Positions 51,261 through 60,456 of a DNA stretch of 64,000 bases are shown here, one piece after another; the first letter of the stretch is position 1, and every line of letters starts with the position of its first letter. The position numbers and the translations under genes are program-made. The notes beneath the pieces are model-generated. The model made no database searches. It was not told the origin of the DNA and saw only the letters and a list, made by a program, of their open reading frames with translations. The stretch comes from Isoptericola sediminis (GTDB lineage: Bacteria > Actinomycetota > Actinomycetes > Actinomycetales > Cellulomonadaceae), in contig NZ_JABFAJ010000017.1 of NCBI RefSeq assembly GCF_013085345.1, forward strand, positions 1-64,000, written 5' to 3'.

Positions 51261-52457
51261 ATGACCGCTCGTGTCCTGGTTCTCGGCGGCAGCTTCGCAG
51301 GGATGACGGCCGCCCTGTCCATCAAGTCCGACCTGGGCGACGAGGTCGACGTCACCGTCGTCTCGGCCTCGGACCGGTTCGTGTTCAACCCCTCCCTGAT
51401 CTGGCTGCCGTTCGGCCGCCGCGGCCGCACCGACATCACGTTCCCCCTGGAGCCGACGTTCACCAAGCAGGGTGTGCGGTTCGTCCACGGCGAGGCGAGC
51501 TACGTCGACCCCGACCACCACCGGGTCGAGACCACCGAGGGCACGTTCGACTACGACTACCTGGTGATCGCCACCGGGTACCGCAACGACCTCGACGTCG
51601 TCCCCGGGATGCGCGACACGCCCACCATCACCACGCTCCACGACGCCGAGCGCACCTACGACGCCTGGCGCCGGTTCCTCGACGAACCCGGTGACGTGGT
51701 CATCGGCGCCACGCAGCGCGCGAGCTGCTTCGGGGCGGCGTACGAGTTCCTGTTCAACACGTCGTACCAGCTGCGTCGTGCCGGCCTGCACGGCAAGGTC
51801 AAGCTGACCTACGTCACCTCCGAGCCCTTCGCGGGCCACTTCGGCATCGACGGCATGCCGGGCGCCAAGCCGCTGATGCGGATGTTCGCCAAGAAGGAGG
51901 GCATCACCGTCGAGCCGAACCAGTCGATCCAGGAGATCAAGCCCGACACGGTCGTGCTGTCCGACGGGCGCGAGCTGCCGTACAAGTTCGCCATGATCGT
52001 CCCCCCGTTCCGCGGGCAGGACTTCCTCGCCAAGACCCCGGACCTGGTCGACGCCGGGAACTACGTCAAGGTCCGCCCGACCTACCAGTCCGAGAAGTGG
52101 GACGACGTCTACGCCGTCGGCATCGCCGCCGCCGTGCCCGTGCCCTGGACGACCCAGGTCGCGACCGGCATCCCCAAGACCGGGTTCCCGAGCGAGCAGC
52201 AGGCGCACATCGCCGCCGAGAACATCGTCGCCCAGGTCCGCGGCGAGGAGCCGACGTCCGCCAAGGAGTTCGGCAAGATCCCGGCCCTGTGCGTGATGGA
52301 CGCCGGGAACAACGGCGTGGCGATGGTCGCCGACCACATGCTCCCGCCGCGCAAGGCCGCCGTCATGGTCCCCGGACCGCAGAACCACGCGTTCAAGATC
52401 GGCTTCGAGAAGTACTCCCTGGCCAAGATGAAGGCCGGCAAGGTCAAGCTGCCCTGA
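51261..52457 (+). CDS. Sulfide:quinone oxidoreductase-like flavoprotein
   Basis: The 398-residue protein starts with the FAD motif VLVLGGSFAGMTAAL, and has RASCFGAAYEF (Cys156) and PALCVMDAGN (Cys344), the two redox cysteines of sulfide:quinone reductases and flavocytochrome c sulfide dehydrogenases. It would oxidise sulfide and pass electrons to the quinone pool. A C-terminal basic segment (KYSLAKMKAGKVKL) suits membrane association. ATG at 51261 follows AAGGAG; the ATG at 51246 has no site. It is monocistronic. Confidence 0.82.
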   Translation: MTARVLVLGGSFAGMTAALSIKSDLGDEVDVTVVSASDRFVFNPSLIWLPFGRRGRTDITFPLEPTFTKQGVRFVHGEASYVDPDHHRVETTEGTFDYDYLVIATGYRNDLDVVPGMRDTPTITTLHDAERTYDAWRRFLDEPGDVVIGATQRASCFGAAYEFLFNTSYQLRRAGLHGKVKLTYVTSEPFAGHFGIDGMPGAKPLMRMFAKKEGITVEPNQSIQEIKPDTVVLSDGRELPYKFAMIVPPFRGQDFLAKTPDLVDAGNYVKVRPTYQSEKWDDVYAVGIAAAVPVPWTTQVATGIPKTGFPSEQQAHIAAENIVAQVRGEEPTSAKEFGKIPALCVMDAGNNGVAMVADHMLPPRKAAVMVPGPQNHAFKIGFEKYSLAKMKAGKVKLP

Positions 52458-52475
52458 CCTCGCGCCGCGTCGCCG

Positions 52476-52509
52476 CCGTGGTCCCGGGCCGGACGGTCCG
52501 GGACCACGG
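52476..52509. terminator. Perfect 12-bp hairpin between convergent genes
   Basis: Arms CCGTGGTCCCGG (52476-52487) and CCGGGACCACGG (52498-52509) pair perfectly around a 10-nt loop, between the SQR-like and GH31 stops. It can terminate both transcripts. Confidence 0.8.
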
Positions 52510-52514
52510 TGCGC

Positions 52515-54746
52515 TCAGTCGCGGAACACTCCTCCGAGCTCGTCCCACCGGTCGGCACGGACGAAGACGGGGACTCGGCACCGCGGCGTGCTCGTCGCCA
52601 CGACCTGGCCGCCGCGCACGGCCTCGCCGCTCCAGGCGTCGACCCACTCGCCGGCCGGCAGGTACACGGGCCACCGGTCGCTCCCCGGCTCGAGGACCGG
52701 TGCGACCAGCAGGGCGTCGCCGAGCGTCCACTGCACCGGGTGGTTCCAGACCTCCGGGTCGTCCGGGTGGTCGAAGTAGAGCGGCCGCATGAGCGGCGCG
52801 CTCGTGTCGATGGTGCGGGCCGCCTCCCGGCGGAGGTAGGGCACCAGGCGTTCGCGCAGGTGGACCAGCTCACGCACTTCGTCGACCACGGCCCCGTCAC
52901 CGGTGAGCTCGGCGACGTTCCAGGGGGTGCGGTCCCGCGACGGCGTCCGGTGGTGGTTGAACTCCGAGTGGTACTGCATGATCGGGACGAACACGCTGGC
53001 GGCCATGGCCCGGACGTACAGCTCGGCGTCGGGAACGGGGCCCGAGAACCCGGCGATGTCCCAGCCCCAGTAGACGATCCCGCACGCCGCGGCCGACAGG
53101 CCCGCCAGCATCGACCAGCGGAACGCCTCCCAGGTCGAGTTCTCGTCGCCCGCCCAGAACGCGCCGTGCGCCTGCGACCCCGTGAACCCCGCCCGGCTGA
53201 ACGTCACCGGCGCCTTGCCGCACGACTCGAGCAGCCGACCGTAGGCCGCCGGGTATGCGACCGGGAACAGGTTGTTGCCCTCGTCGCCCCGCGTGCCGTC
53301 CAGGTAGGACAGGTCGGCGCCCCAGGCGTGCTCCCCGCCGTCGGTCTTGAAGCCGTCGACGCCGATCTCCTCGACGAGGTACCGGCGCTTCGCGGTCCAC
53401 CAGTCGGCCGCACGGTCGTCCGTCAGGTCGGGCATGAGGCCGAGCGGGAACCACCAGCCCCGGTTCCGGTAGGGACGCAGGGTCCCGTCCGGGGCCTCCT
53501 CGCGCACGAGCAGGCCCTCCGCGACGGCCGCCCGGGCGTCCGCCTTGGCCTGCCCGGACGGGTGTGGGCGCATCTTGATCAGCGGGATCTGCCACAGATG
53601 GACCTTGACGTCATGGTCGTGCAGGGCGTCGACCATGCCCTTGGGGTCAGGCCACGCGCCGTCCGCAGGGAACTCGAAGTCGGACAGCCGCAGCGGCCCG
53701 CCGTCCGGGCGGACGGTGTACCTCGCGTCGCGGAAGGCCACGAAGGTCGACTCGTCGCTCCAGGCCTCGATCACGACGTTGCCCACGGGGACGTCGTGCT
53801 CACGGTGCAGGGCCATCTGCCGCTCGACCTCCGCCTGGGTGTTCCACTCGTTCCCCGACGCCCACAGCCGGAAGACCCAGTCCGGCAGCTCCGTCGGGCG
53901 CCCGACCTCCGCCAGGAACGCGTCGAGCACCGCGCGGGGGTCGCCGTCGTAGAGAGCGACGGACAGGGCACCCTCGGCCCCCGACGGCGCCGACACCTCG
54001 GCCTCGACGACGAGACGGTCCGACGCGGCCGCTCCCAGGTCGAACCAGACCCGGCGCGAGGTGCGCACGTGGAATCCCCATCCCGAGTCGCCCACGACGT
54101 GCGCGAACGGCATGGGCAGGTAGGTGCGCCGGTGGGCCCCCTGGGACTTGTACTGCTCGAACACCACGGAGTCGAGCGTCGCGCCGCGGTGGTCCAGGGC
54201 GTCGAAGCGTTCCCCGAAACCGGCCACGTGCTCGGCACCGGTCAACGGCAGGGCGAAGCGCACGCGGTGCAGGCGTTCGCCGTCGTCGAGGACCTCGACG
54301 GACCCGGGCAGCACCGCGACGGCGTCGCCGTCGACGGCCAGGACGGAGTCGTCGGCCGGGCGCCACGACGCCGGTCGGGTCCCGAACCACCGCGTCGAGC
54401 GGGTCGTACCGTCCGCCGACGTCGCGACGAAGCGGTAACGGAACGCCTCCCGCGGGGCCGGGAGCTCTACCTGCCAGCCGCCCGCGCGACGTGCCTGGCG
54501 CGCCTGCGCCGAGGCGAGGTGCCCGCCGTCGACGGCCTGGCCCCGCGAGGAGCGTGGCACGGTCGCCAGGGGTACCCGCCGCGTCTCGTCGTCGCCCACG
54601 ACCAGCTCGAGGTCGACGGACGCGACCTCTCCGGAGGTCCTGACCCCCAGCCGGAGGGGCTCGCCGGCCACGGGGCGGACGGGCGAGCGCTGCTCGGTGT
54701 CGGGCGAGTAGGGATGGCCGGAGCCGGCCGGGCGGTGGCGGATCAC
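52515..54746 (-). CDS. Glycoside hydrolase family 31 alpha-glucosidase
   Basis: GH31 enzymes hydrolyse alpha-glucosidic links with retention. The 743-residue protein has an N-terminal beta-sandwich, a TIM barrel with the nucleophile Asp469 in GFKTDGGEH and the acid/base Asp534 in AGDENSTW, and C-terminal beta domains. There is no signal peptide, so it acts inside the cell. It overlaps the GH15 gene by GTGA. GH31+GH15 next to an ABC importer suggests degradation of an isomaltose-containing or cyclic alpha-glucan. Confidence 0.93.
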   Translation of the reverse strand: MIRHRPAGSGHPYSPDTEQRSPVRPVAGEPLRLGVRTSGEVASVDLELVVGDDETRRVPLATVPRSSRGQAVDGGHLASAQARQARRAGGWQVELPAPREAFRYRFVATSADGTTRSTRWFGTRPASWRPADDSVLAVDGDAVAVLPGSVEVLDDGERLHRVRFALPLTGAEHVAGFGERFDALDHRGATLDSVVFEQYKSQGAHRRTYLPMPFAHVVGDSGWGFHVRTSRRVWFDLGAAASDRLVVEAEVSAPSGAEGALSVALYDGDPRAVLDAFLAEVGRPTELPDWVFRLWASGNEWNTQAEVERQMALHREHDVPVGNVVIEAWSDESTFVAFRDARYTVRPDGGPLRLSDFEFPADGAWPDPKGMVDALHDHDVKVHLWQIPLIKMRPHPSGQAKADARAAVAEGLLVREEAPDGTLRPYRNRGWWFPLGLMPDLTDDRAADWWTAKRRYLVEEIGVDGFKTDGGEHAWGADLSYLDGTRGDEGNNLFPVAYPAAYGRLLESCGKAPVTFSRAGFTGSQAHGAFWAGDENSTWEAFRWSMLAGLSAAACGIVYWGWDIAGFSGPVPDAELYVRAMAASVFVPIMQYHSEFNHHRTPSRDRTPWNVAELTGDGAVVDEVRELVHLRERLVPYLRREAARTIDTSAPLMRPLYFDHPDDPEVWNHPVQWTLGDALLVAPVLEPGSDRWPVYLPAGEWVDAWSGEAVRGGQVVATSTPRCRVPVFVRADRWDELGGVFRD

Positions 54747-55870
54747 GAGGTCTCCTCGGTGTCGATGAGGTCGATGGCCGCGGCGAGCCGCAGCAGCATG
54801 GCGTGGCTCCACAGCAGGGGCGTGGCGACGGTGCCCCAACGGTCGACCCACTCCTGACGCATCGACGGGTCGAGCAACGACCCGTCGACCTGCTCGGGCA
54901 GCAGGAGGTCGTCCGTGGCGGTCGAGGCCGCCCAGTCGAACGCGGCCCGGGCCTGCTCCAGCTCGCCCCGGGCCGCCCGGGCGAGACCGTAGAAGCAGGT
55001 GAGCAGGGGCCAGCGCCCCCCGCCGTAGAAGGTGTCCGCCCGGAACCGGTAGATGCCGCCGTCCGTGGAGAGCTCGCGCTCGATGACGTCCAGGGTGCGG
55101 CCCGCGAGCTCGCTGCCGGGGTCGACGAGGCCCAGCGGCGCGACGAGAGCGCTGAGCGACCCGTCAGGCTCCCGCGTGCCCAGCCACTTCGTCAGGTGCC
55201 CGTCGACGGTACCCCGGGACGCCAGGACGTCGTCGACCCGGGCCACGACGTCGCGCGCGCGGTCGGCCCGCTCCCCCACGACCATCTCGTGCTCGACAGC
55301 GGCACGCAGACCAGCTGCCACGCACCCGAGGGTCGAGACGTGGACGTGCTCGTCGTGCTCCTCCCACCAGTCGTAGCAGGGGCGGTCCCACGAGCTGACG
55401 AGGTAGTCGACGGTCAGGACCGCGGCGGGCCGCCACCGGTCGGGGTCCAGGCCGTGGCGGTTCGCGTGCTCCGTCATCGCCCACAGCCAGGTGCCGTAGC
55501 CGTCGAGCTGGAAGTCCCACCACTGGTCGTGCCCGAGCTCGCCGCCCATGGTGAAGCGTGCCGGCAGCATGCGGTCGTCCGGCAGCGGCGCCCCCGCGGC
55601 GGCCGCTCCGACGATCTCAGCGATCGCGTCGGCGTGACGCAGCACCACGGCGGAGCACCAGTCGAAGAACCGCCCGGCGGACTCCGGCTCGCCGGCGGCG
55701 GACATGCCGTCGGCGATGAACGAGCCGTCGCGGAACCAGCAGTAGCCGCGGTACGCGGAGAAGGTCGGGCTCGCAGGGTAGGCGCCGTTGTCGGCCTGCT
55801 GCGCGGCGATGACCTCCCGCGACCTCGTGAGCAGCGCGGCAAGGTCGGGGTGCGGGTGGTGAGGCGTCAT
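54743..55870 (-). CDS. GH15-like glucohydrolase (isomaltose glucohydrolase type)
   Basis: The 375-residue protein is a stand-alone (alpha/alpha)6 domain with Trp-rich active-site segments (YRGYCWFRDGSF, CYDWWEEHDEHVH with Glu170/171, PEQVDGS with Glu326), the acid and base of GH15. It lacks the N-terminal super-sandwich and starch-binding domain of glucoamylases, like the isomaltose glucohydrolase of Kribbella flavida. No signal peptide. It follows the binding-protein gene and overlaps GH31, so it probably trims isomaltose or its glucosyl ends. Confidence 0.85.
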   Translation of the reverse strand: MTPHHPHPDLAALLTRSREVIAAQQADNGAYPASPTFSAYRGYCWFRDGSFIADGMSAAGEPESAGRFFDWCSAVVLRHADAIAEIVGAAAAGAPLPDDRMLPARFTMGGELGHDQWWDFQLDGYGTWLWAMTEHANRHGLDPDRWRPAAVLTVDYLVSSWDRPCYDWWEEHDEHVHVSTLGCVAAGLRAAVEHEMVVGERADRARDVVARVDDVLASRGTVDGHLTKWLGTREPDGSLSALVAPLGLVDPGSELAGRTLDVIERELSTDGGIYRFRADTFYGGGRWPLLTCFYGLARAARGELEQARAAFDWAASTATDDLLLPEQVDGSLLDPSMRQEWVDRWGTVATPLLWSHAMLLRLAAAIDLIDTEETS

Positions 55871-55949
55871 GCGCGTCTCTCTCCAGAAGGCGTCGTCGGG
55901 CCCGGGGCGGACGCGGGGTCGCGCCCGTCCCGGGCGGGGAACATGCTCG

Positions 55950-57212
55950 TCAGCCGAGCAGGGCGTTGACTCGTTCCTCGGCCGAGGCCAGGGCCTCCTC
56001 GACGGACTGGCGTCCGGCGGCGGCCTCGGTGAGCTCCTCCGTCACGATGTCCTGCATCTCGGCCTGCTTCTCGCCGATCGACGGCGCGAGAGCGACCGAC
56101 TCGAGCGAGTCGAACACGGCCTGACGGTTCTCGGGGTCCCCCTGCTCGAGGTACGGCGCGAGCCGGTCCTCGTCCGCGACCGGCGGCAGCTCCCAGCCGG
56201 ACTCCAGCCGGGTGTCGACCATGACCTCGGACGAGGTGAGGAACTCCGCCCACCGCTGCGCGGCCTCGACGTTCTCGCTGCCCGCGGAGACGGCCACGCC
56301 GTTGGAGAACATGGCGGACGCCTGGCGCTCGTCACCCGGCTCGACGGCGATGTCCCACGCGAACGATGCGTCCGCGAGCGCACCGAACATCCAGATCCCG
56401 GTGTGCCACATGGCGAGCTTGCCGTCGGTGAACAGGGTGGTGTCGAAATCGGGGGTGCCGGCACCCTGCTCGGCGGTCGGCATGACGGTGCCGGACTTCT
56501 CCACGAGCCAGCGGGCGGCCTCCAGGCCCTCGGGCGAGTTGAACGCAGCGGCGCTGCCGTCCTCGGTGAGGAAGGAGCCGCCGGCCTGGTCGACCGTCTT
56601 GTAGAACTCGTGGAAGCTGATCGGCTGGTAGTCGCCGAACACCCCGGCGTCGGCGTCGGTGAGCTTCTCGGCGGCGGCCTTCTCGTCGGCCCAGGTCCAG
56701 TCGGCGTCCGGGTAGTCGAGACCAGCAGCGTCGAACAGGTCCGCGTTGTAGTAGAGCACGACGTTCGAGAACGACGACGGCAGGGCGTACTGGGTACCGT
56801 CGGTGGCGTACGCCTCGGCGAGCGACTCCTGGTAGGCGCTGGTGTCGGCACCCTCCAACGGCGCGAGCACGCCGTTCTGCTGGTAGCCCTCGTAGTCGGC
56901 GAACTCGATGTCGAAGACGTCGGAAGCCGTCCCACCGGCCAGGTCCGTCTTCAGGGCGGTGGAGTAGTCCGCGTACGGCATCGTCGTCACGTCGACGGTG
57001 ATGCCCGGGTTCTCCTCCTCGAAGGCCTCGACGATCGTCGCGAGGTTCTCCTCGTTGCCACCGTTCGAGATGAAGTTCGTGTAGGTGATCGTGACGTCGC
57101 CACCGCCCTCGGCCCCGGTCTCGGCGGCGTCGGTGCCACCTGCGCAGGCGGTGAGCGTGAGGCCGGTGACGGCGGCGAGCGCGACCCCGGTGGTGAGTCG
57201 TGAGCGGAACAT
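55950..57212 (-). CDS. Sugar ABC transporter substrate-binding lipoprotein
   Basis: The 420-residue protein has a lipobox LTAC (Cys23) and a type 1 binding-protein fold (cluster D) with VTITYTNFISNGGNEENL, YADYSTALKTDLAGG and aromatic ligands. ATG at 57212 lies 8 nt after AAGGAG. It is encoded after the two permeases and before the GH15 gene, and should deliver an alpha-glucooligosaccharide to the importer. No ATPase gene is in the operon; a shared MsiK-like ATPase is likely, as usual in actinobacteria. Confidence 0.93.
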   Translation of the reverse strand: MFRSRLTTGVALAAVTGLTLTACAGGTDAAETGAEGGGDVTITYTNFISNGGNEENLATIVEAFEEENPGITVDVTTMPYADYSTALKTDLAGGTASDVFDIEFADYEGYQQNGVLAPLEGADTSAYQESLAEAYATDGTQYALPSSFSNVVLYYNADLFDAAGLDYPDADWTWADEKAAAEKLTDADAGVFGDYQPISFHEFYKTVDQAGGSFLTEDGSAAAFNSPEGLEAARWLVEKSGTVMPTAEQGAGTPDFDTTLFTDGKLAMWHTGIWMFGALADASFAWDIAVEPGDERQASAMFSNGVAVSAGSENVEAAQRWAEFLTSSEVMVDTRLESGWELPPVADEDRLAPYLEQGDPENRQAVFDSLESVALAPSIGEKQAEMQDIVTEELTEAAAGRQSVEEALASAEERVNALLG

Positions 57213-57277
57213 GAGCATGTCTCCTTCGACAGTCGTGCGGACAGGTGGTGAGGGGTGGCTGGTGCCGTGCCGGGGGG

Positions 57278-58084
57278 CTACTTGATGCCCGTGCCGGCGA
57301 CCCCCTGGATGACGTACTTCTGGGCGGTCAGGTAGATGGCGAGCATCGGCAGGATCGACACGACGGAACCGGCCATCATCACGTCCCACTGCGTCGTGTA
57401 CTGGCCCTGCAGCCCGGCGAGCGCGAGCGGCAGGGTCTGCAGCTCGTCGGTCCGCAGGATCACCAGCGGCCACAGGAAGCTGTTCCAGCTGCTCATGAAC
57501 GAGAAGACCGTCAACGTCGCCAGAGCGGGACCGACGAGCGGGAGCACGATGCGGGAGAAGATCCGCAGGTGCCCGGCGCCGTCCAGGGTCGCTGCTTCGT
57601 CGAGCTCCCGGGGCACCGAGTTCATCGCCTGCCGGAGCAGAAAGACGCCGAAGGCCGACGCGACACCCGGGAGCAGCACCCCGAGGTAGGTGTCGACGAG
57701 CCCGAGCGCTCGCATCTGCACGAAGAGGGGGACGATGAGCACCTGGATCGGGATCATCATCGTGGCCAGGTAGACGGCGAAGACCACGCCCCGCCCACGG
57801 AAGGGCATGCGCGAGAACACGTACGCCGCCGTCGCGCTGGTCACGAGCTGCAGGACGGTCGTGGCCACAGCGAGGCCCACCGAGTTGAGCACGACCCGAG
57901 CGAACGGTGTGTTGCCGAACAGCTCGCGGTAGGCCTCCAGCGACGGATCGGCAGGTATCAGTGACGGCGTCGCCGACAGGCCGGTCTGCGACGAGAGCGA
58001 GGTGACGACCGTCCAGAGGAACGGGAAGAACATCACGACGGCGCCGAGCACGACGAGCACGGTGAGCGCGATCTTCCTAGGCAT
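57278..58084 (-). CDS. Carbohydrate ABC transporter permease, MalG type
   Basis: The 268-residue protein has six membrane segments and the EAA loop (ELDEAATLDGAGHLRIFSRIVLPL) of the MalG/LacG group. Its start overlaps the MalF-type gene by 8 bases. It pairs with that permease to form the channel for the binding protein next door. Confidence 0.93.
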   Translation of the reverse strand: MPRKIALTVLVVLGAVVMFFPFLWTVVTSLSSQTGLSATPSLIPADPSLEAYRELFGNTPFARVVLNSVGLAVATTVLQLVTSATAAYVFSRMPFRGRGVVFAVYLATMMIPIQVLIVPLFVQMRALGLVDTYLGVLLPGVASAFGVFLLRQAMNSVPRELDEAATLDGAGHLRIFSRIVLPLVGPALATLTVFSFMSSWNSFLWPLVILRTDELQTLPLALAGLQGQYTTQWDVMMAGSVVSILPMLAIYLTAQKYVIQGVAGTGIK

Positions 58085-59021
58085 AGTGGACCCACCTCCG
58101 CTGGCCGCGGATCTGGACGAGCGTCACGAGCATGACGAGCGCGAAGAGCAGCCAGGACAGGGCGGACGCCATGCCGGCCGACCCGTAGCGGAACGTCAGG
58201 TCGTAGATCTGCTGGACGACGACGGTGCTCGCGCCGGCGGGTCCTCCCCCGGTCATCGCGTACACCTGGTCGAAGACCTGGAAGCCGTTGATGAGAGAGA
58301 TGACCAGGACGAAGAAGGTCGTGGGCGACAGCAGGGGCAGCGTGACGGAGACGTGCCGGCGCCACCATCCCGCACCGTCGAGCGTGGCCGCCTCGTAGAG
58401 CTCCTCCGGGATGAGCTGCAGACCGGCGAGCAGGATGATCATGACGAACCCGAGGTCCTTCCACGCCGAGGCGAGGATGATCGAGGGCATCGCCCAGGTG
58501 GGATCGGTCCACCAGCCGGGCCCGTCGAGGCCGAGCAGACCGAGGACATGGTTGACCACGCCGTTCGACGGGTTCAGCAGCCACCGCCAGACGATCGCGA
58601 CGACGATCCAGCTCGTGACCACCGGCAGGAAGTACACGCCGCGCAGCAGGTTGCGCCCCGGGATCGCGGCGTTGAGGGCGAGGGCCAGGAAGAGGCCTCC
58701 CACGTAGACGATCGGCAGGTAGCCCGCGATGTAGTAGAGGGTGTTCCCGAAGGCCCGGTGCGTCTCCGGGTCCTGCAGGAGCTCCGCGTAGTTACCGAGG
58801 CCGACCCACCGCATGTCGGACAGCAGGTTCCACTCGTGCAGGCTGGTCCACAGCGCACCGATCATCGGGTAGACCGTGAACAGCGCGAGCGGGACGGCGC
58901 TGGGCAGAAGGAAGGCCACGACGGTCAGGGCGTAGCGGACCCGCCGGGCCCGGGGCCTCGGAGCCCCGGCGGCGGGCGACGGCGCCTGAGGGCGAAGGCG
59001 GGTGAGGGTCGGTGTCGCCAT
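58077..59021 (-). CDS. Carbohydrate ABC transporter permease, MalF type
   Basis: The 314-residue protein has a charged N-terminus, six membrane segments and an EAA loop (ELYEAATLDGAGWWRRHVSVTLPLL), typical of MalF/UgpA-type permeases. Its start overlaps the ROK stop by one base, so the ROK gene leads the operon. Confidence 0.93.
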   Translation of the reverse strand: MATPTLTRLRPQAPSPAAGAPRPRARRVRYALTVVAFLLPSAVPLALFTVYPMIGALWTSLHEWNLLSDMRWVGLGNYAELLQDPETHRAFGNTLYYIAGYLPIVYVGGLFLALALNAAIPGRNLLRGVYFLPVVTSWIVVAIVWRWLLNPSNGVVNHVLGLLGLDGPGWWTDPTWAMPSIILASAWKDLGFVMIILLAGLQLIPEELYEAATLDGAGWWRRHVSVTLPLLSPTTFFVLVISLINGFQVFDQVYAMTGGGPAGASTVVVQQIYDLTFRYGSAGMASALSWLLFALVMLVTLVQIRGQRRWVHYA

Positions 59022-60244
59022 CAGCGGGCCACCTCGGCCTGCTCGGTGCGCGACGACACGTTCATGCGCTCCCGCACCAGGCGCCCCTGCTCGCCGGAGC
59101 GTCCCTGAGCGTCGAACGGGGTGGAGAGCACCAGGCTCGCGGCACCCTGCGCCCAGCGGTCGTCCTGCCAGGTCTCGACGGCAACGACGATCCCCCGCTT
59201 GCGCGGAATGACGGCGGAGCGCAGCGCCGGCTCGAACCCCGCGGCCCAGTACGGCCAGGCGGTGACCCCCTCGCCGAGCACGACGACGATCTCGGGGTCG
59301 AGCAGGTTGACGGCTCCGGCCAGGGCTCGGCCGAGCAGCGCACCGGCCGTGGCGAACAGATCCCGTGCGCCCTCGTCGCCGTCGTCCGCGAGCGCCTGGA
59401 GGTCGGTGATGGTCCCGTCCTGCTCGAGGAGGCCCCGTCGGACGGCGTCACGGACGATGGCATGTTCTCCGACGAGCGCCTCCAGGCAGCCATGCGCCCC
59501 GCACTGGCAGACCGGGCCGTCCGGGACGACGGGCAGGTGCCCGAACTCCCCCACGCTGCCGGTCGCGCCTCGGAGGACGACGCCGTCGCTGACGATGCCG
59601 GCACCGACACCCGTCCCGATCGTGACCACGAGCACGTCGTCGTGACCTCGCGCCTGACCGAACAGGCGCTCGGCCATGGTCAGGGCATTGACGTTGTTCT
59701 CGACCAGGACGGGCATCGCGAGCTCGCGGCGCAGGATGTCGCCCAACGGGACGTGCTGCCAGCCGAGCTGCGTCGAGTCGACGGTGCCCGTGGCCTGGGC
59801 ATCGACGCTGCCGGGAATACCGACACCGATCCCGAGCAGCGGGTCGTGCCGTGACGTGGCGACGAAGCGACGCAGGATCTCCACCAGCTCGCCGACGGCG
59901 GTCGGCGCGGTGGCGTCGAAGGGGTCCGTGACGGACCGCAGGACGGTGCCGTCGATGCCCGCCTCGATGACGGTGACGTGCCCGGCGACGACCTTGACGC
60001 CGACCGCCGCGCCAGACGTGGTGGCCAGACCGAGCAGACGGGCCGGCCGACCACCGGTGGACGGCGTGGTCTGCAGCTCGACGAGCAAGCCGTCCGCCAG
60101 GAGCCGCTTGGTGGTCTGCGTGACCAGAGCCGGGGAGACGGCCAGCTCGCGGGCGAGATCCGCCCGCGACATCGGCCCTCGTGCCCCGATCCGCGCAAGG
60201 ACGGCGGACCTGTGGGCGTCGGCGCGGTCCGACGACTGCTTCAT
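59021..60244 (-). CDS. ROK family transcriptional regulator
   Basis: The 407-residue protein has an N-terminal winged helix-turn-helix (MSRADLARELAVSPALVTQTTKRLL, about 24-48) and a C-terminal ROK sugar-kinase-like domain with GVGIPGSVD, IGTGVGAGIV, EFGHLPV and the zinc motif CQCGAHGCLE. It probably represses its own operon and releases the DNA when a sugar binds. The palindrome at 60259-60270 is its likely site. Confidence 0.92.
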   Translation of the reverse strand: MKQSSDRADAHRSAVLARIGARGPMSRADLARELAVSPALVTQTTKRLLADGLLVELQTTPSTGGRPARLLGLATTSGAAVGVKVVAGHVTVIEAGIDGTVLRSVTDPFDATAPTAVGELVEILRRFVATSRHDPLLGIGVGIPGSVDAQATGTVDSTQLGWQHVPLGDILRRELAMPVLVENNVNALTMAERLFGQARGHDDVLVVTIGTGVGAGIVSDGVVLRGATGSVGEFGHLPVVPDGPVCQCGAHGCLEALVGEHAIVRDAVRRGLLEQDGTITDLQALADDGDEGARDLFATAGALLGRALAGAVNLLDPEIVVVLGEGVTAWPYWAAGFEPALRSAVIPRKRGIVVAVETWQDDRWAQGAASLVLSTPFDAQGRSGEQGRLVRERMNVSSRTEQAEVAR

Positions 60245-60258
60245 CCCGAACTCCTTCG

Positions 60259-60270
60259 TTTAGGTCTAAA
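60259..60270. promoter_or_regulatory. Likely ROK operator
   Basis: TTTAG-GT-CTAAA is a perfect 5-2-5 palindrome in an AT-rich island that contrasts with the surrounding GC, 15 bp upstream of the ROK start codon. It lies where RNA polymerase must bind or start, so autorepression is likely. Confidence 0.65.
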
Positions 60271-60456
60271 TAAACCCTAGAACGAAGTCCCCTCGCGATG
60301 CAACGCCATGGGGTCACGATTCGGCAACGTGGCGTTCCGGGCCGAAGGTCCCGCCCACGCGGGACCGACGGCCCGGGCGAGCGCTGCGCGCGGGGAGCAT
60401 GATCGAACCAGGACGGGCGCCGCTCCGGGGCCCGTACGGACGGGGATCGGCCTGTC

